Shown here piece after piece: positions 24,107 through 37,830 of a stretch of 64,000 nucleotides of DNA. Below the pieces are notes generated by a model. That model had not been told where the DNA came from, did not search any database, and saw only the letters and a list, made by a program, of their open reading frames with translations. Each line of letters begins with the position of its first letter. Within the stretch, counting starts at the first letter, position 1. The position numbers and the translations under genes were made by a program. The stretch is from assembly GCA_011316305.1 (NCBI GenBank), contig SAUG01000007.1, forward strand, positions 124,001 through 188,000. The letters are read 5' to 3'. Origin of the DNA: Rusavskia elegans (lineage: Eukaryota; Ascomycota; Lecanoromycetes; Teloschistales; Teloschistaceae).

Positions 24107-25600
24107 ATAGTTTAGTTATAATTTTATTCGGTTTTTAATAAAGAATCGATAAAATTAAATTTCTAATATTTAAAAGAATATAACCTATCTTTCTATATCT
24201 TTTAAAGATATATTATATTCTATTTAATATCGCGATTGATAGTAGTAAACTAATACTCGAAGTAGTATATAGTATAATATTTTATATTTTTTTTAAGTTC
24301 AGGCTATTACTATTTTATAGAAATAATTATCTATTATCGTCCTATAGGAAAAGTAACTATATTATTTATAGATGTAATTTTTCAAATTCGTATAAATATA
24401 TATTAAGATATAGAATATCTATTTATTTTAAAAAGAAGTTAAATATTATATTAAATTATTCCTTATTCGAAGATAATATTTATAATTTTTTAAAATAGAT
24501 TTTATTTCCGAATTATTAGAAATAGTTTTAGATTTCGTAAAAGTTTTAATAGTATCGTTAAACGAAAATATATAATTATCGACTTCGCCGGTAAATAATT
24601 AGAAATCGCTTTTTCTATTTAAAATATCTACTACTAGACTGACCGTCGGATCGGATTTCGAACCCGGATTAGAAGAATCGATCCGACCCGAATCGGATTA
24701 GATTTTTCTAGAATTCGATCTAATTTAGTTCCGAATTAAATCCGGAAATTCAGATTTAATCTATTAAAACTACTAAAATCTAGGATAAAAATATAATTTT
24801 AATATAAAAGTATTATTCTAATATAAAAATTATATCTATTTATTTCAAATATTTCTAGTTAATTAATTACGTCAGCTAAAAGGATTCTAGTAAAAATAAA
24901 TATATTATCTATATATATTATTTTTATAAAGAATTAATTAATTTATTAATTATTGTATATAATTATATTAATTACAATATTATACTATATATAGAAGATT
25001 TAGTAGATCAAATCGGATTTCTATTAATTTCTATTTTATAATCCGATCCGACTTATAGTTCTAATCTTAGAAATCGACCTATATTACTTAGTAAGTTAAA
25101 TCGAACTAATTCGCTAAAAATCGAGTTAAATTTCCGAGGTACCGACGGGAATCTATACCGAAATAGCCAATCTATTTACTATCGTTATTTTACTATCCGG
25201 TTTATATTTAATATCGAGTTTATATTTTCTATATTCTATAAACCAGCGAATATATTTTTCGAAAAATTTAGTAGTAGTTTTATTACATTAAAAATTTATA
25301 TAATCTTTTCTAATAATTATAGTTTTTTCTATTTTTAATATTATAGTACTATTACTATAAGGATTTTTTAATAGCTAGAAGTATTTATTTATAGATTGTA
25401 TAATAACGTTCTATCGATATAAATATTCTACCTTTAAAAGAAATATATTATTTAATATTATCGATACTAATTTCAATAAAACGGCGTTTTATCTAAAATC
25501 GGAAATATCTGTTTTAAAAATAAAAAAAAGAATTATATCGAGCTAAATATATCTTTAATTAATTCGTTTATATATCGAACTAAATCTACTTTGTAAATTA
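24107..25600 (-). pseudogene. Unclassified coding relic, possibly an old gypsy pol
   Basis: The minus strand shows protein-like stretches, interrupted by the hAT copy at 24635-25174 and bordered by the chromovirus. One stretch resembles the RNase H-end pattern of gypsy Pol (I-x-Y-K-x-x-S-K-I-T-x-V). The match is short and mutated, so the assignment is tentative. Confidence 0.25.
24635..25174. mobile_element. Short hAT-family copy, 540 bp
   Basis: The ends are tagactgaccgtcgg and gaaatagccaatcta. Flanking 8-mers are tctactac (24627-24634) and tttactat (25175-25182), differing only by two C/T changes. The interior is alike to the 511-bp copy at 13902, so both belong to one internally deleted subfamily. 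Confidence 0.88.
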
Positions 25601-25604
25601 CTTT

Positions 25605-27105
25605 ATATATACGATTTAACAATTCGAAATTTCGATTTTAGTCTTTTACGATTTAATATTAAAAGTATTGACCAATTAGATTATATAATTATTTAAAGGC
25701 TTAAATATTATACCGAAAATTTAATTGTAGAATTTCCGAAGAGACTAGATTTGGACTAAATCCTATATAGAAAAACTTTAATCTATTTAATTTATTTTAG
25801 ATTTTATTCTAATTCGATCTATTTATACGATTATATTATTATCTATTATTTAATCTCTCTATTAAATTGGCCACTTCGATAAAGATTTCCGTCGGTATTT
25901 CGAGAATCCGACCCGAGTTTTAGTAAGTCGGTTTAACCCGATCCGTTAAATAGGTCAGGTCGGTTTCTAATATTAAAAGCAAAAAATAAATCGAATTATA
26001 AAATAGAAACCGATAGAAATCCGATTTTATTTAATTTATAATTATATTAGATAGTCGAATACTATAGTTTTTATTAATAATTATTACATTGAATAGAAAA
26101 CTTCTTTAAATTATAATAAATAATTTATATAATTTGAAGCGTTAATATATTAAATATAAATAAAACTATCTAGTTTATAATTATTTATATCCGATATCTT
26201 TTCGAATCTACTATAGCTATTTAAGATATAGATAGGATAATTTTGACTAAATATACAGCCTTTATTATTTATTTAATCTAATAATAATAAATAATCTATT
26301 ATAGCGGCTTTAAAAAATTTAAAACTACTAGAATACTAAAATCTTTATAAAAATAGTTAAAGTTTACTATAGAGTTTAGCTCTAGTAGTAATATAGCTAA
26401 TATAGCTATCGAGTCTATATATTAAAAAAGACGAAAATACTAATAATATCGTCGAAGTTAATAATAAAAACTAGGTAGTAGAAAGATACTCTATTTAATA
26501 GAATAATACTAAGCTCGAAAATAATAAAAATTTAGCTAGAAGTATTAATTCTAATTAGAATAAAAATAAAGATAAAGATAAAAATATAGAAAAAGAAGAA
26601 AATATAGAAAAAAAAATAAAGACGGAAGCCGAAACCGAAGATAATAAAAATATAAAGAAAATTATTAAACTATCTAACTAGTTAATTATATCTAGAAATA
26701 GTAGATCTAAACAAAGATATTAGTTTAATATATTACTCGATTATTAATAAATAAGCAGATTTAATAATATAGGAATAGAGAATTTAGCGGTTTTAGTAGA
26801 TTGAATCCGGGTTTTCGGATTCGACCCGGAACCGAATCGAATTAAACTCTAAAATAACCCGACCCGATTCGGATCGAGTCGGGTTAGCCAATCTGGATTC
26901 GAAATCCGACCCGACAGCCAATCTACTCTCTATATAAAACCTCTATATAAAATCGACTTTTAGTCGATAGAAAAAATTTAAGTATTAATTTAATCTTCGA
27001 AGCATTCGAGTCCTCGATCTATCGAATTTAACTTTTAACTCCGAAGAGCGTTGAATTCGTTAGATCTACCAAGTCACGCAGTTATTGCTACTACGCCATC
27101 AAGGC
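25605..27105 (-). mobile_element. tRNA-derived SINE, copy 2, split by a hAT copy
   Basis: The body starts near 25605. The tRNA-like head is at 26995-27105 on the minus strand (gccttgatggcgtagtagc, then gaggactcgaatgc). A 1063-bp hAT element with its 8-bp duplication sits inside. Without it the SINE is about 430 bp, like the other copies. I could not define its own target duplication. Confidence 0.7.
25863..26925 (+). mobile_element. hAT-family copy, 1063 bp, with Lys/Asp-rich reading frame relic
   Basis: Flanked by identical 8-bp duplications ctctctat (25855-25862 and 26926-26933); ends taaattggccacttcg and gacagccaatcta. The right half holds part of the cargo frame also seen at 29889-32479 and 53281-59330, with a repeated Lys-Asp segment (about 26560-26650). 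It is an internal-deletion derivative of that 2.5-kb type. Confidence 0.9.
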
Positions 27106-27950
27106 TATTTATTTTCCGATAATCTTTGATTAATAATCGCCGATAGATTTTTTTTTTCAGAAATATATTCCGGAACAAAAATATTTTAGTAATTATATTT
27201 ATAATAGTTCGATTTTCTATAATAATTATATTTAGTAGTACTATTAGATTTCATTTATTTATTTAATTTTTTTTTTTTAAGTATTTCGGGTTCGGCTACG
27301 GCCGTTTCGACTGTTTCGGCTATTAGTATTTATAGAGTTAATCTCGATAGTACTAGATTGTTCATCTATCGAAATAGAAACTATAGTTTTTCGGCTACTA
27401 TAGTATTTAGCGTTATTTTTCTCGAATATTATTATAGTATTTATATAAATCGAAAAATTTATCGATTATCTATTTTATCATTATAATACGAGATATTATT
27501 CGATTATTAACAAGATATTAGATTTTAAATAATTAATAAAATACTTTAAAATAGTAAATTTACTAACTTTGTTTTTTAATATCTATTTATTTTTAAATAA
27601 AAGTAAAATGGTATATTTTAATATCGTTTAAAATTTTAACTTAAGTTAGTTTACGATAAATTGTTAAAATCTTTTCTATAAAATTCGATTTATTTTATCG
27701 TTTTAGAAAGATTTTATAGAAATATTTCTAAAAGTTTTTATCTAGATTAAAAATTTGCTTTATATATTACAGTTCTATATTATCGATAAAATACTTGTTA
27801 CTATAGATAATAGAATTCGAAAAAGTTATATTATAGAATTAATAATAATATTATACCAGCGTAACTAGGTACAGACGATATAGTAATTACGTTTATTATT
27901 TTTAAAATTAGAAAACTTTTTATTATAGGCGTTCTATACTACGTAGACTG

Positions 27951-28003
27951 TAGAAATATTAGAAATATTAGAAATATTAGAAATATTAGAAATATTAGAA
28001 GAA
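27951..28003. repeat. 9-bp minisatellite (ttagaaata)n
   Basis: About five head-to-tail copies of ttagaaata, nearly identical. Short perfect repeats like this usually arise by slippage, and here it probably post-dates RIP. Confidence 0.9.
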
Positions 28004-28979
28004 ATGAACCTATATAATAGTAGATTAGAGTTTCTATTAAAAGATTCTAGCAATTCTAGATTAGAGTCGCTATAACGAAAATAACGACTTTTTAAACTAA
28101 TATAACTGCCTCGACGGTTCGTACGCTAATAATTAAAAGATCAGTTACGTTTATTATTAGATTTATCTTTATTATCGCCCTTCTAAAAGCTATTATTTCC
28201 GGGTATATTTGGAGTATTTTTCAAACTAATAATTTTTCCGAAAGGATTATTTTCTATAATAGAAATAGTAAAGAATTAAACTATAAAGAAATAATTTATA
28301 AAAGTTTTATCATTGAATATTTAATTTATATAAACTTTAAAAAAGATCGTATTATTATTATATACTACTATAGGCTCTATATTAGTATCGAATTAAAAGT
28401 AAAAAAAGAATTAAATATAAAAATTTTTATTCGAATTTAGAGAATTTTATCTATAAAAATAATTAAAATCGATTTAAAAAGATATTAATAATAGTATAAA
28501 TCTATATTATTTATAATCTAAAAAGTTTTCACTATTAATATAAAATTCTATATTGTTTTCCTATAAACTATAGAAAAATAAAATATTTATATATATAAAC
28601 ATCTTTACGCTAAATCTATATCTGTTTTTATATCTATTTTTATAATTTAATAATCGAATTTATTAATATTTGAAGTTATATCTAATTAAACAATCTAGCT
28701 CTATATTTTTTAATCCTTTAAATCGTTTATATAATTCAAAACTCTGACTATTACACTAGTTACTATTATCTATTAATCGCTTTCTAGATATTTTATTAAA
28801 TGAAATAACTTTTACTTAATTACGAAAATTAATACTTTTTTTTTAAAAATATTCTCTTATATTTACGAATAGTCTTTTACTATTTATATATTGTTTTTCG
28901 AATTGTAATTTTAGATTTCTCTTTAGATAATTTAAATTTAATCGTTAATCGTATTTTATAATCTATAGAAGTATAATTA

Positions 28980-29220
28980 AAACGTTTAGAAATTAGATTT
29001 GTCGTCTAATTGCTATAACGTCGCTAGTAAATCGGATTTTAATTCTTTTCCGCTTTTTTATTAAATTTATAGTCATCTATACCCAACAGCTCGAAGCCGT
29101 CTTTACGCCATACGTATTCGAAATTATAAATAGATTTTACTCTAGTTTTTCTGGAATATAAATTATTTTCAAAATAAATCTATCGTCTAGTCTATAATAA
29201 TATATTATTTTGAAATCATT
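28980..29220 (+). repeat. Direct repeat k, copy 1 (partner 37637-37830)
   Basis: Both copies share tcgtctaat, taacgtcgctagta-like and ttctagtttttct landmarks in the same order and differ mainly by transitions. The element type is not recognised. Confidence 0.5.
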
Positions 29221-29888
29221 AATATTTTTCTAATTTCAATATATCTGTTTAAATATTCATTTATCTGATATAAAATTTTTATAATGATTATAGCTTTAGT
29301 AATAAACTTTAAATATTTCTATTCTGTATTATATCTTTGTTATCAGAGTTATAAACTATATAAACGGTTGAAAGAATCATAGAATATATATTTAGATTAT
29401 ATAGTTATATACGGTTCCGGATACAAATTACTTCGATTACTAAACTATAAAAATTGATATAGAATCGAATATAAATTTAGCGGAAGAATATTTATATATA
29501 TAAATACTTTACTTTTTTAAAATATATAGTAAAATAGTTTAGAACTTTTTACTAATAGTAATAATTTTTAAAACTATAAACGACTTAATTTAATATAATT
29601 ATTACAAATCCTTTAAACCGGTTTGAACTATTTTTATAAATAGAATTATTTAAATTCGAATATAAATTTTTATTTTCGATAATTTTTTTACTTTTAATTC
29701 GATTTTAATATATAGTTAATAATAGTATATTATAAAAATAAAGCTTTTCTAAATTCTTACGAGCTAAAAATTCTATTTTGAAACCTTTTTAAATAATTTA
29801 TTCATAGCTTAATCTACTATTAACTTTACTATCTATAAAAATATTTCTAAAGAAAACGTTAATTTTAAAAATATTTTAGATCTTTTTC

Positions 29889-32479
29889 TAAACTGGCTAC
29901 TTCGGTACGGATTCCTATCGGTATTTCGAAAATCCGACTCGAATTTTAGCGAGTCGATTCGACCCGATCTACTAAACGGTATAGATTAGTTTCTAATATT
30001 AAAATCGAAAGTCGGATTAGATTATAGAATAGAAACTAATAGAAATCCGATTTAATTTAATTTATAATTATATTAGATAATCGAAAACTATAGTTTTTAT
30101 AATCGATTATTATTTTAAATATATTATTTCTTTTAATTATAAAAAATTAATTAAGTAATATAAAATAATAATATATTTTATTTAATTTTAACTAGTATTA
30201 CAGCCGTAATTATATTATTTTTCTCTAAAAACTTCTAGACTATATTATTTTTTCCGGATTTCTTAACTATATAAAATTCGATTATTAACTAATTTATTAT
30301 CTTTTAACTATATCTCTAAATCTTTTATTAGATTTTTAATAAACTAAAAGTCTTTAATTTAAATAATAATTTATTTAACATAAATTACTATAAGATTAAA
30401 ATCTAAATAAAATAAATATAGACGTATATAAATAGTAATATAATAAAATAATATATCTATTTACTAAATAAATAATAATATACATTTCTATAGAATTTTA
30501 TAAAGTTATTAATATTATATTCTATATTCTAATAATTCTAGCTGAACCAACTCTCTTTATAACGATATTTTTAAAGATTTGGCGGTATAATCTAGTAAAT
30601 AGTATCTTTAGAATTAGATTATCGAAATTTTTCTAATAGCGAAAGATATTTTAAAAAGTTATAATATTAGCTTTTTATTTATATTTCTATCGATATATTA
30701 TTAGCTAGACAATTTAGAATATTTCATTTTCTAATATTACTTTTACTATTATACTAGCGGCTTTTCTTTTTTTTTTATTCGATTTTACTATTTCTAGTTT
30801 TCTTTAGGCTTCTATAAATTAATTTCGTAATACTTTTACGTACTAGAATATTCTTTAGCGCTATTATATAGTTTATTATATTACTTAGTTATATTACTAG
30901 TTCGATTAGTACGTACTATAACTACGTTTATATAATATAATAAATATAATAATAAATAGTATAGTACAATATATATTATATCAAAAATTTATAATAATAG
31001 TTAGTTAATAAAAAAAGAAAAATCGGAAAGAGAATTTAGATAGTTAATATAATCGTCGGCTGGACTTCGATTAAAATAAATAAGCTCGTATATTTCTATA
31101 AACTTCTAATATATTCTACTATATATTTCTATATACTTTTAGCAACTATTTTATATAAATTCTTTCTAGTTTTAATTATATTATATTACTATATTACTTA
31201 TACTACTATCTAGTATCTCGCTATATCTAAATTAAAATTACTATATATAAAAACTAAATCGGTTATAAACTACGAACGCGGTAGAAAATAGTCGGAATCT
31301 AAATATATATTCTATAAAAAATAAAGTATAGATCGTATTACTATATATAAACGCTTTTAGAAATTAAAAAAAACTAATATATAGAAAACTATAGATTTAG
31401 ATATAAAGACCCTTCTAGAATAAAACGCTAGAAATAAGGAAACGAACTATAGAATTAATAAAAGGCTTTATAATAATATAATAGAATAATTTAGATTATA
31501 CTAGACATTAATTTATATATAATATTACACTTTAAAATTTAACTCCGTAATAAAAGTCGCTAAAAAAACGAAGAAAGTAATATTTATTAACTAAATAAAG
31601 TAGAAACGGAATAAAATAAAATATTAGAATAATATATTTTATATAAATAAAGCTATTTAATTTATATTTTTTCATTTCTAATATTTTCTCGAATCTACTA
31701 TAGCTACTAAAAGTATATATAAAATAATTTTAATTGAATATATAGCTCTAATCGTTAATTTTATCTAATAATAAATAATTTATTATAACGGCTTTAGTAA
31801 ATTTAAGACCGCTAGAATATTAGAATCTTTATAAAAATAGTTAAAGTTTATTGAAAAATTTAGCTATAGTAGTAATACGGTTTATATAGCTATCGAATCT
31901 CTATATAAAAAGAAAAAAAAAATACTAATAATATTATCGAAATTAATAATAAAGACTAGATAGTAGAAAAGTACTCTACTAAATAGGATAATATTAAATA
32001 CGAAGAAAATAAAAGTTTAACTAGAAGTATTAATTTCGATAAAAATAAAGATAAAAATAAAGACAAAAATAAAGATAAAAGTAAAGATAAAAATAAGAAT
32101 ATAAATAAAAATATAGAAGAAAAAAAGGATATAGAAAAAAAAAATAGAAACGGAAATCGAAAATAATAAAAATATATAAAAGATTATTAAATTATTTAAT
32201 TAGTTATCTATATCTAGAAATAGTAAATCTAGATAAATATATTACTTCGATATATTACTATATTATTAATAGAAAAAATTATTTTATAATATAAAAAAAG
32301 AGATTTTAGCGATTTTAGCGAGTCGAATCTAAATTCCCGGATTCGATCTGAAACCGAATCGGGTTAAATTCTAGAATAGTCCGACCCGACTCGGATCGGA
32401 TCGGATCGGACTATTTTTTAATCTATTTAAATCGATTCGAATTAGCTAATCTAAGTTCGAAATCCAATCCGACGATCTA
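29889..32479 (+). mobile_element. hAT-ended element with unrelated cargo frame, ~2.6 kb
   Basis: The left end taaactggctacttcgg matches the hAT family; the right end is imperfect (ccgacgatcta), so its 8-bp duplication is not resolved. The interior differs from the transposase copy at 40393. On the plus strand at about 31240-32240 a frame is readable with stops at former Trp/Gln codons: first a basic region (DRITIYKRF, then NARNKETNYRINKRLY), later a Ser/Asn region and a Lys-Asp repeat tail (DKNKDKNKDK at ~32040-32110). The function is unknown. The same cargo occurs in the copies at 25863 (partial) and 53281. Confidence 0.7.
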
Positions 32480-32727
32480 TTTAAATAAAGATTTTAACGG
32501 ATTATAATAATTTCCGAAATTTTACAAAAGTTTAAAATTTTAATACGCGTTAATATCGCTAGATTATTAAATTAACTACTATAGTTTTTAATATTTTCTA
32601 TCGTCTAGAAAAAATAAATCTAGCTAATCCGCTATCGAAAAGACTAGATTATAAAAATATTATTTTTTAAATCTAAACGGAATTATCTATATTCTAGTAG
32701 AAATTAAATTTACGTAACTAAAAATTT

Positions 32728-33177
32728 TGCCTAGGTGGCGTAGCGATAACGCTGCGTGACCTGAAAGTCTAACGGATCCAGCTCCAGCGCTTTTCGGAGT
32801 TAACGGAGTTAAATCCGGCGGGTTAGGGGTTCGAATCCCTCGAAAGCCAACCTAATACTTAAGTTTTTTCTATCGACCAAGTCGATTTTTATACAGAGTT
32901 TATATAAAAATTATACAGAGGGATTATTTAGTAGATCGTTTCGTATTCGTATATATCGATCGAAGTGGAATTAAGTCTAAAAAAAGTTAAATAGATTACG
33001 GTTTCCCTCTAGGTTTTTATCCAAATCTAGTTCTTTCGGGAATCTTTAATTCGAGTTTTTGGTAAAATATTTAAATACCAAATAACTGCGTAAATTGATC
33101 GAATTAGCGCTTCTAACGTTAAAATCGTGAAAGACTAAAATCAAAATCCGAATGATTAATCGCATATATGAATATAT
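32728..33177 (+). mobile_element. tRNA-derived SINE, copy 3 (best-preserved head)
   Basis: The head starts gcctaggtggcgtagcg, has gacctgaaagtc in the anticodon-arm position and ggggttcgaatccct as the B box, ending cgaaagcc. Flanks aactaaaaattt (32716-32727) and aattaaaaattt (33178-33189) form a 12-bp duplication with one C/T change. A body of ~330 nt follows, shared with the other copies. The head keeps more CA/TG than its surroundings, so it is a useful reference for the ancestor. Confidence 0.82.
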
Positions 33178-34367
33178 AATTAAAAATTTAATACTAAATC
33201 GCCTTTTCTACGAACGGTTTATATTTTACGCGGACGTATAACTAAAGAGCCTAAAAAACCTTCGATAGAATCTAAAAAGTCTAAAAATAATAAAATTAAC
33301 TTTCTTTTACTAAAAAATAAATGTGATATATATTATATATAAAACTTTTCTCCGAATATAATAGACCGCCGACGCGATAGCGATAAATTAGCGACGATTA
33401 TTTCCGATAAAAGATATAATAATAAAATAAATCCTGTTACTAGAAATATTTATTATAGTCTAAATACGTTATACTAAATAGCGTAAAAAGCTATTATTTA
33501 TAAAATAATTTATAGGAAAGCAATTTCTAGCGTATATAATATATTTATCTAATTTTCTAATCTGGACGCCGATATATAAAAATAAATATAGACTATCTAA
33601 TATTAATCGAAGAAGAAATTCGAGCTATAGAATATAAAGTTACAAATTGATTATTTCTTTTATAAAAAGATTTTATATTTACTCGAAGATAAGAAACTAA
33701 ATATAAAACATCGAATAAAATACTATAACGATCTTCTAGCTAGTTATTTTAGATATAAACAGATTTTATTAATTATTTATTATAGTTATCGCTACTTGAA
33801 AATATCTAGATATTTTAATAAATGTATAGAAACGTGAAATCTGTTTTTACGAATAGAAATCTATAGATAAAAACTTTATAAAAAGAATTGCGATAGACTT
33901 TATTACTGAATTACTATCGATTCAATATAGTCGAAACGTTATAGATTTAATATAAATAGACGTTAATCGATTTACTAAAATAGTAAGATAAATTCTATAT
34001 CGCAAGATGAAGTATTTATAAAATTATTAGTAATAAAGAATTTTTGTACGAGCGAATTCTAGTCGAAATTTTACTATTATTTAAAGATTAAACTTTATTT
34101 AAATACTATGTTTTATCTTTCAAAGAACAGATATATTAAACGATAGAATTAATTACTAGAATAATATCTAAAAGTAAATATTTATAAAAAAAAATAGAAA
34201 AAATAAATTAAATTTCTATCTTTAGCGAACATCGCTTGAAATAATAGCGAATATAGCGTTATAAAAATTTCTTTTTTTGAACAATTTATAGATAATATCC
34301 TAGATATAATATTTAAAGGCTTTAAAAATAACGTCGCGGAAAAGAAATAGTAAATATAAAAGTACTA

Positions 34368-34815
34368 GGCCTGGATAGCGTTGTAGTAATAACTGCGTGA
34401 TCTAGTAGATCTAACGGATCTAGTATTTTACGGAGTTAAAAGTTAAAGCCGACGGGTTGGAAATTCGAATCTTTCGAAAGCTAAACTAATATTTAAATTT
34501 TTTCTATCGATTAAAGTCGATTTTATATAAAGTTTTTATATAAAAGATTTATATTATAGTTTATATCGTAACTATCTAAATCGATCGAGTTAGAATTAAA
34601 TTTAAAAATAATTAAATAAATTAAAATTTCTCTATTTAAAGTTTTGTCCAAATCTAGTTCTTTTAGAAATTTTTAAATTAAGATCTCGATAAAATATTTA
34701 AATCTTTAAAATAGTTACGTAATCTAATCGGTTACTACCTCTCGTATTAAATCGTAAAAAATCGAAATCAAATGTCCGATTAATTAATCTCTATATATAT
34801 ATATAATGTTAGTAA
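34368..34815 (+). mobile_element. tRNA-derived SINE, copy 4
   Basis: The head ggcctggatagcgttgtag is followed by a mutated B box (gaaattcgaatcttt) and the common body, ending near an AT microsatellite at 34792-34806. It lies in the same orientation 1.6 kb from copy 3. The flanking duplication is not clear. Confidence 0.7.
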
Positions 34816-37636
34816 TAATTAAAAAAAAATCGTAAATTTACGAAAGATATACGAGTCGATATATATAAACTAAATTCTCTTTTAAAGAAAAGCTAGACTA
34901 AATACTACTATAATTTATATAGATTAATAGAATATAAATTTTGTAATTTAAAAAAAACTATTTCTAAATTCATAGATCCGTATCGGATTTCGAAGTATAT
35001 AGATTTTTAGATTTACTAATTGATTTCTCTAATTAAGTTAAATATCAATAATATCTTTTATATATCTTTATTAGAAGAGTTCTATCGTTATTTAAATAGT
35101 AAATTACTAGAATATCTATTCTTTAGAATTTATCGACGATAAAAAGAAATAAAAGATAGAAGCTATTTTAGATATAAGGTTTACGAGATCTAAAAAAACG
35201 AGAAATTAAAAGTCAAATATCTAATTAAATAGATGAGTTAGCTAATAGAATATAATTTTTAACAGTTATAAAAAGATTTTAAAAACTTTTAGAAATTTAT
35301 TAGAGCGTATAATCAAAATTAATTTCTAATAAAAAAAATATAAACTAAAATATAATAAAAAAAAAGTAAAATTTAACGAAAGTAAACTAAAGTTTTAAAT
35401 TGATTATTAGAGATATAATATTATTTATATTTAATCAATATAATATATATATCAATAAATAGATCAATATATTTATAGAATTTAAATTATATATTCTATA
35501 ATATCTAGAATACTATTTACTATAATTGAAAACAATTATTTTTCTTTTATATATCTACGCTATTGAAATTGATTGAATTATAGAATAAATTACTAGTTTA
35601 AACTATTTTTGTTAATACTTTCGAAAAATGATACAGATAGTACTAATAGTATTATCTTTTACGACGCGTTTAAAATAATTATCTAGGAAGACATTTTTAT
35701 AGAATCTAGAATAGCTAATAAAATTAAAATATTTAGTAACGATGATAAATCTATTTAAAAGGCTAGGATATAGTTGTTCTAATTTCTAGAAATTAGAATT
35801 CGGATATTTTCGATCTATTCGAAATTTTATAGAAAACGATTAAAAGCGATTAGAACGAGGCTATAGAAAATAAATACGCTTTTTATTTTTTTTATAACGT
35901 AAAGAAATATTAGCTACTATCGCTTATTATCGCCGTCGGTTATTCTAGAAAAAAATCTACTAAAAGACGTCGTCGGAATATATATAGTAGATAATAATCT
36001 TACTTTTAGAAAGAATTGATTTATAGACGATAAAAATATAGATTTTTAGAATAAAACTTCGATAGATAGCGTTAGCTATATGATATTTATTATAGAATAG
36101 CAAATAATTGATTTTTAAATTTAAAATAGTTTATTCTAGGAATTTTCTCTATTATCAGAAGTTTTATAGATAGTATTAATAAAAGGAATCAAGAACTTAT
36201 AGAGATTTTAAACTTTAGATATTATAATTCGATTAATATTATTTTCTAATTTTATAGTAATATATAACTAACTAGCTATACTATATATACGACTACAAAT
36301 TATATTTAGAAAGTTTAATTCTATTATATTGAAGCGTAATATTATAAAGTACGTTAAAACTGCCGCTAGATTTTTAATTGTATTTATTTTTAGAAATAAA
36401 AATCCAGATATCGCCAGCGAGACAAAATATTAATAATAAAATAGGGATAAAAATAATAATGACGAAGCAAACCTACAAGATAATAGCGAAACGAATCTAG
36501 ATAATAAAATAGATATATCGACGGATAATAGCGATTTAAATTTTTAGATTTCTAAAAGTAAGATAGCCTATCTGATTGAAAAAAACTATATTTTTATAAA
36601 TCAAACTTTCGTTTATATATTCGAAAGATTATATTCGATTATTAATAGTATTTTGAATCGTTATAGAATATTCTAGTATTATTAATTCCTAGATTAAATT
36701 ATCTAATATAGTATTAAAAATAGAAACGTATTGAAAATTATTAATAATATATACTATCAGATTTTATTCTGTTTTATAATTATTTATATTAAACTTTTAA
36801 CCATTTTAAAGACGATATAGTATATATTTTTTAGCTATTTTATAGTAGCTTCGAAGATCTATAATATCTATTATAGCTCGCTATAAACTATTATAATTAT
36901 ATAAACCTTTTCGAACTTTTCTATATTTATTATAAATATTAACAAAATAAACTTTTAAATTTTTAAATACGAAATAATAACGAATAATATTACATTTATT
37001 ACTAGTAGTAATACGGAGGTAACGAAATAAGCAAATATTGATATTATATAAAGATAAAACTGTATAATAATAGCGTGTAAACGAAGAAAACTATTCGAAT
37101 AATAAAATTAGATAATTTAGAATTTAGATTAAATAAAGTATCACTTTTAACCATCGCAAGTACGTTAAAACCATATCGTTCCAAATTCGTATATTTATTT
37201 TTTATTATCGTTTTATATAAATAGACAAATCTATATAGTATATATTTAAAAGAATATAGTATATTTTCCTTCGATATATATACGAAAAAGAATATATACT
37301 TTTATTTTAGCCGGTATTATAATATAGTAGCTTAGTACTTCCAATTATATTTATAATTATATTTTACTAGATCTAGAAAATCTAGATTCGATTTCTAATA
37401 TATATCTATCTAACTAAAGTATCTTTATATATAAATAGAAATTGATTATAATAATAACTGAAAAGTAATTCTTTTTTTTAATTTTTTTTATTTTGTTAAA
37501 ATAACTATATAGTTAATAGATTGTTTTAATAAATACTATAAATAAAACAGATAGATATAGTATAGTATTTAGCGCAATCGCTAAAAAGAAAGTAATTATA
37601 AACGTTTAACGCGTTATCTAAACTTTAGAAATTCAA

Positions 37637-37830
37637 TTAAAACGTATAGAGACGAGATTCGTCGTCTAATCGCTATAGCGTCGCTAGTATATCGGATTTC
37701 GATCTTTTTTTACTTTTCTACTTTCTTTATAGAAAGGCTATATTCTAGTTTTTCTAGAATATAAATTCGTTTTATAATTTATCTATCGTTTGATCTATAA
37801 TCGTATACTGTCTAGAAAATACCATCGCTT
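37637..37830 (+). repeat. Direct repeat k, copy 2
   Basis: Partner of 28980-29220. This copy keeps more CG sites (cgagattcgtcgtctaatcg) and is slightly less mutated. Confidence 0.5.

Noticed and set aside
27951..28003. Regular short repeats as a CRISPR-like array
   Set aside because: The 9-bp units are directly adjacent with no spacers; it is a minisatellite in a eukaryotic genome.
32728..32850. Functional tRNA gene
   Set aside because: A and B boxes are present, but the arms do not pair well, the same head precedes a common ~330-nt body in four dispersed copies, and 12-13-bp duplications flank them. This is a SINE head.
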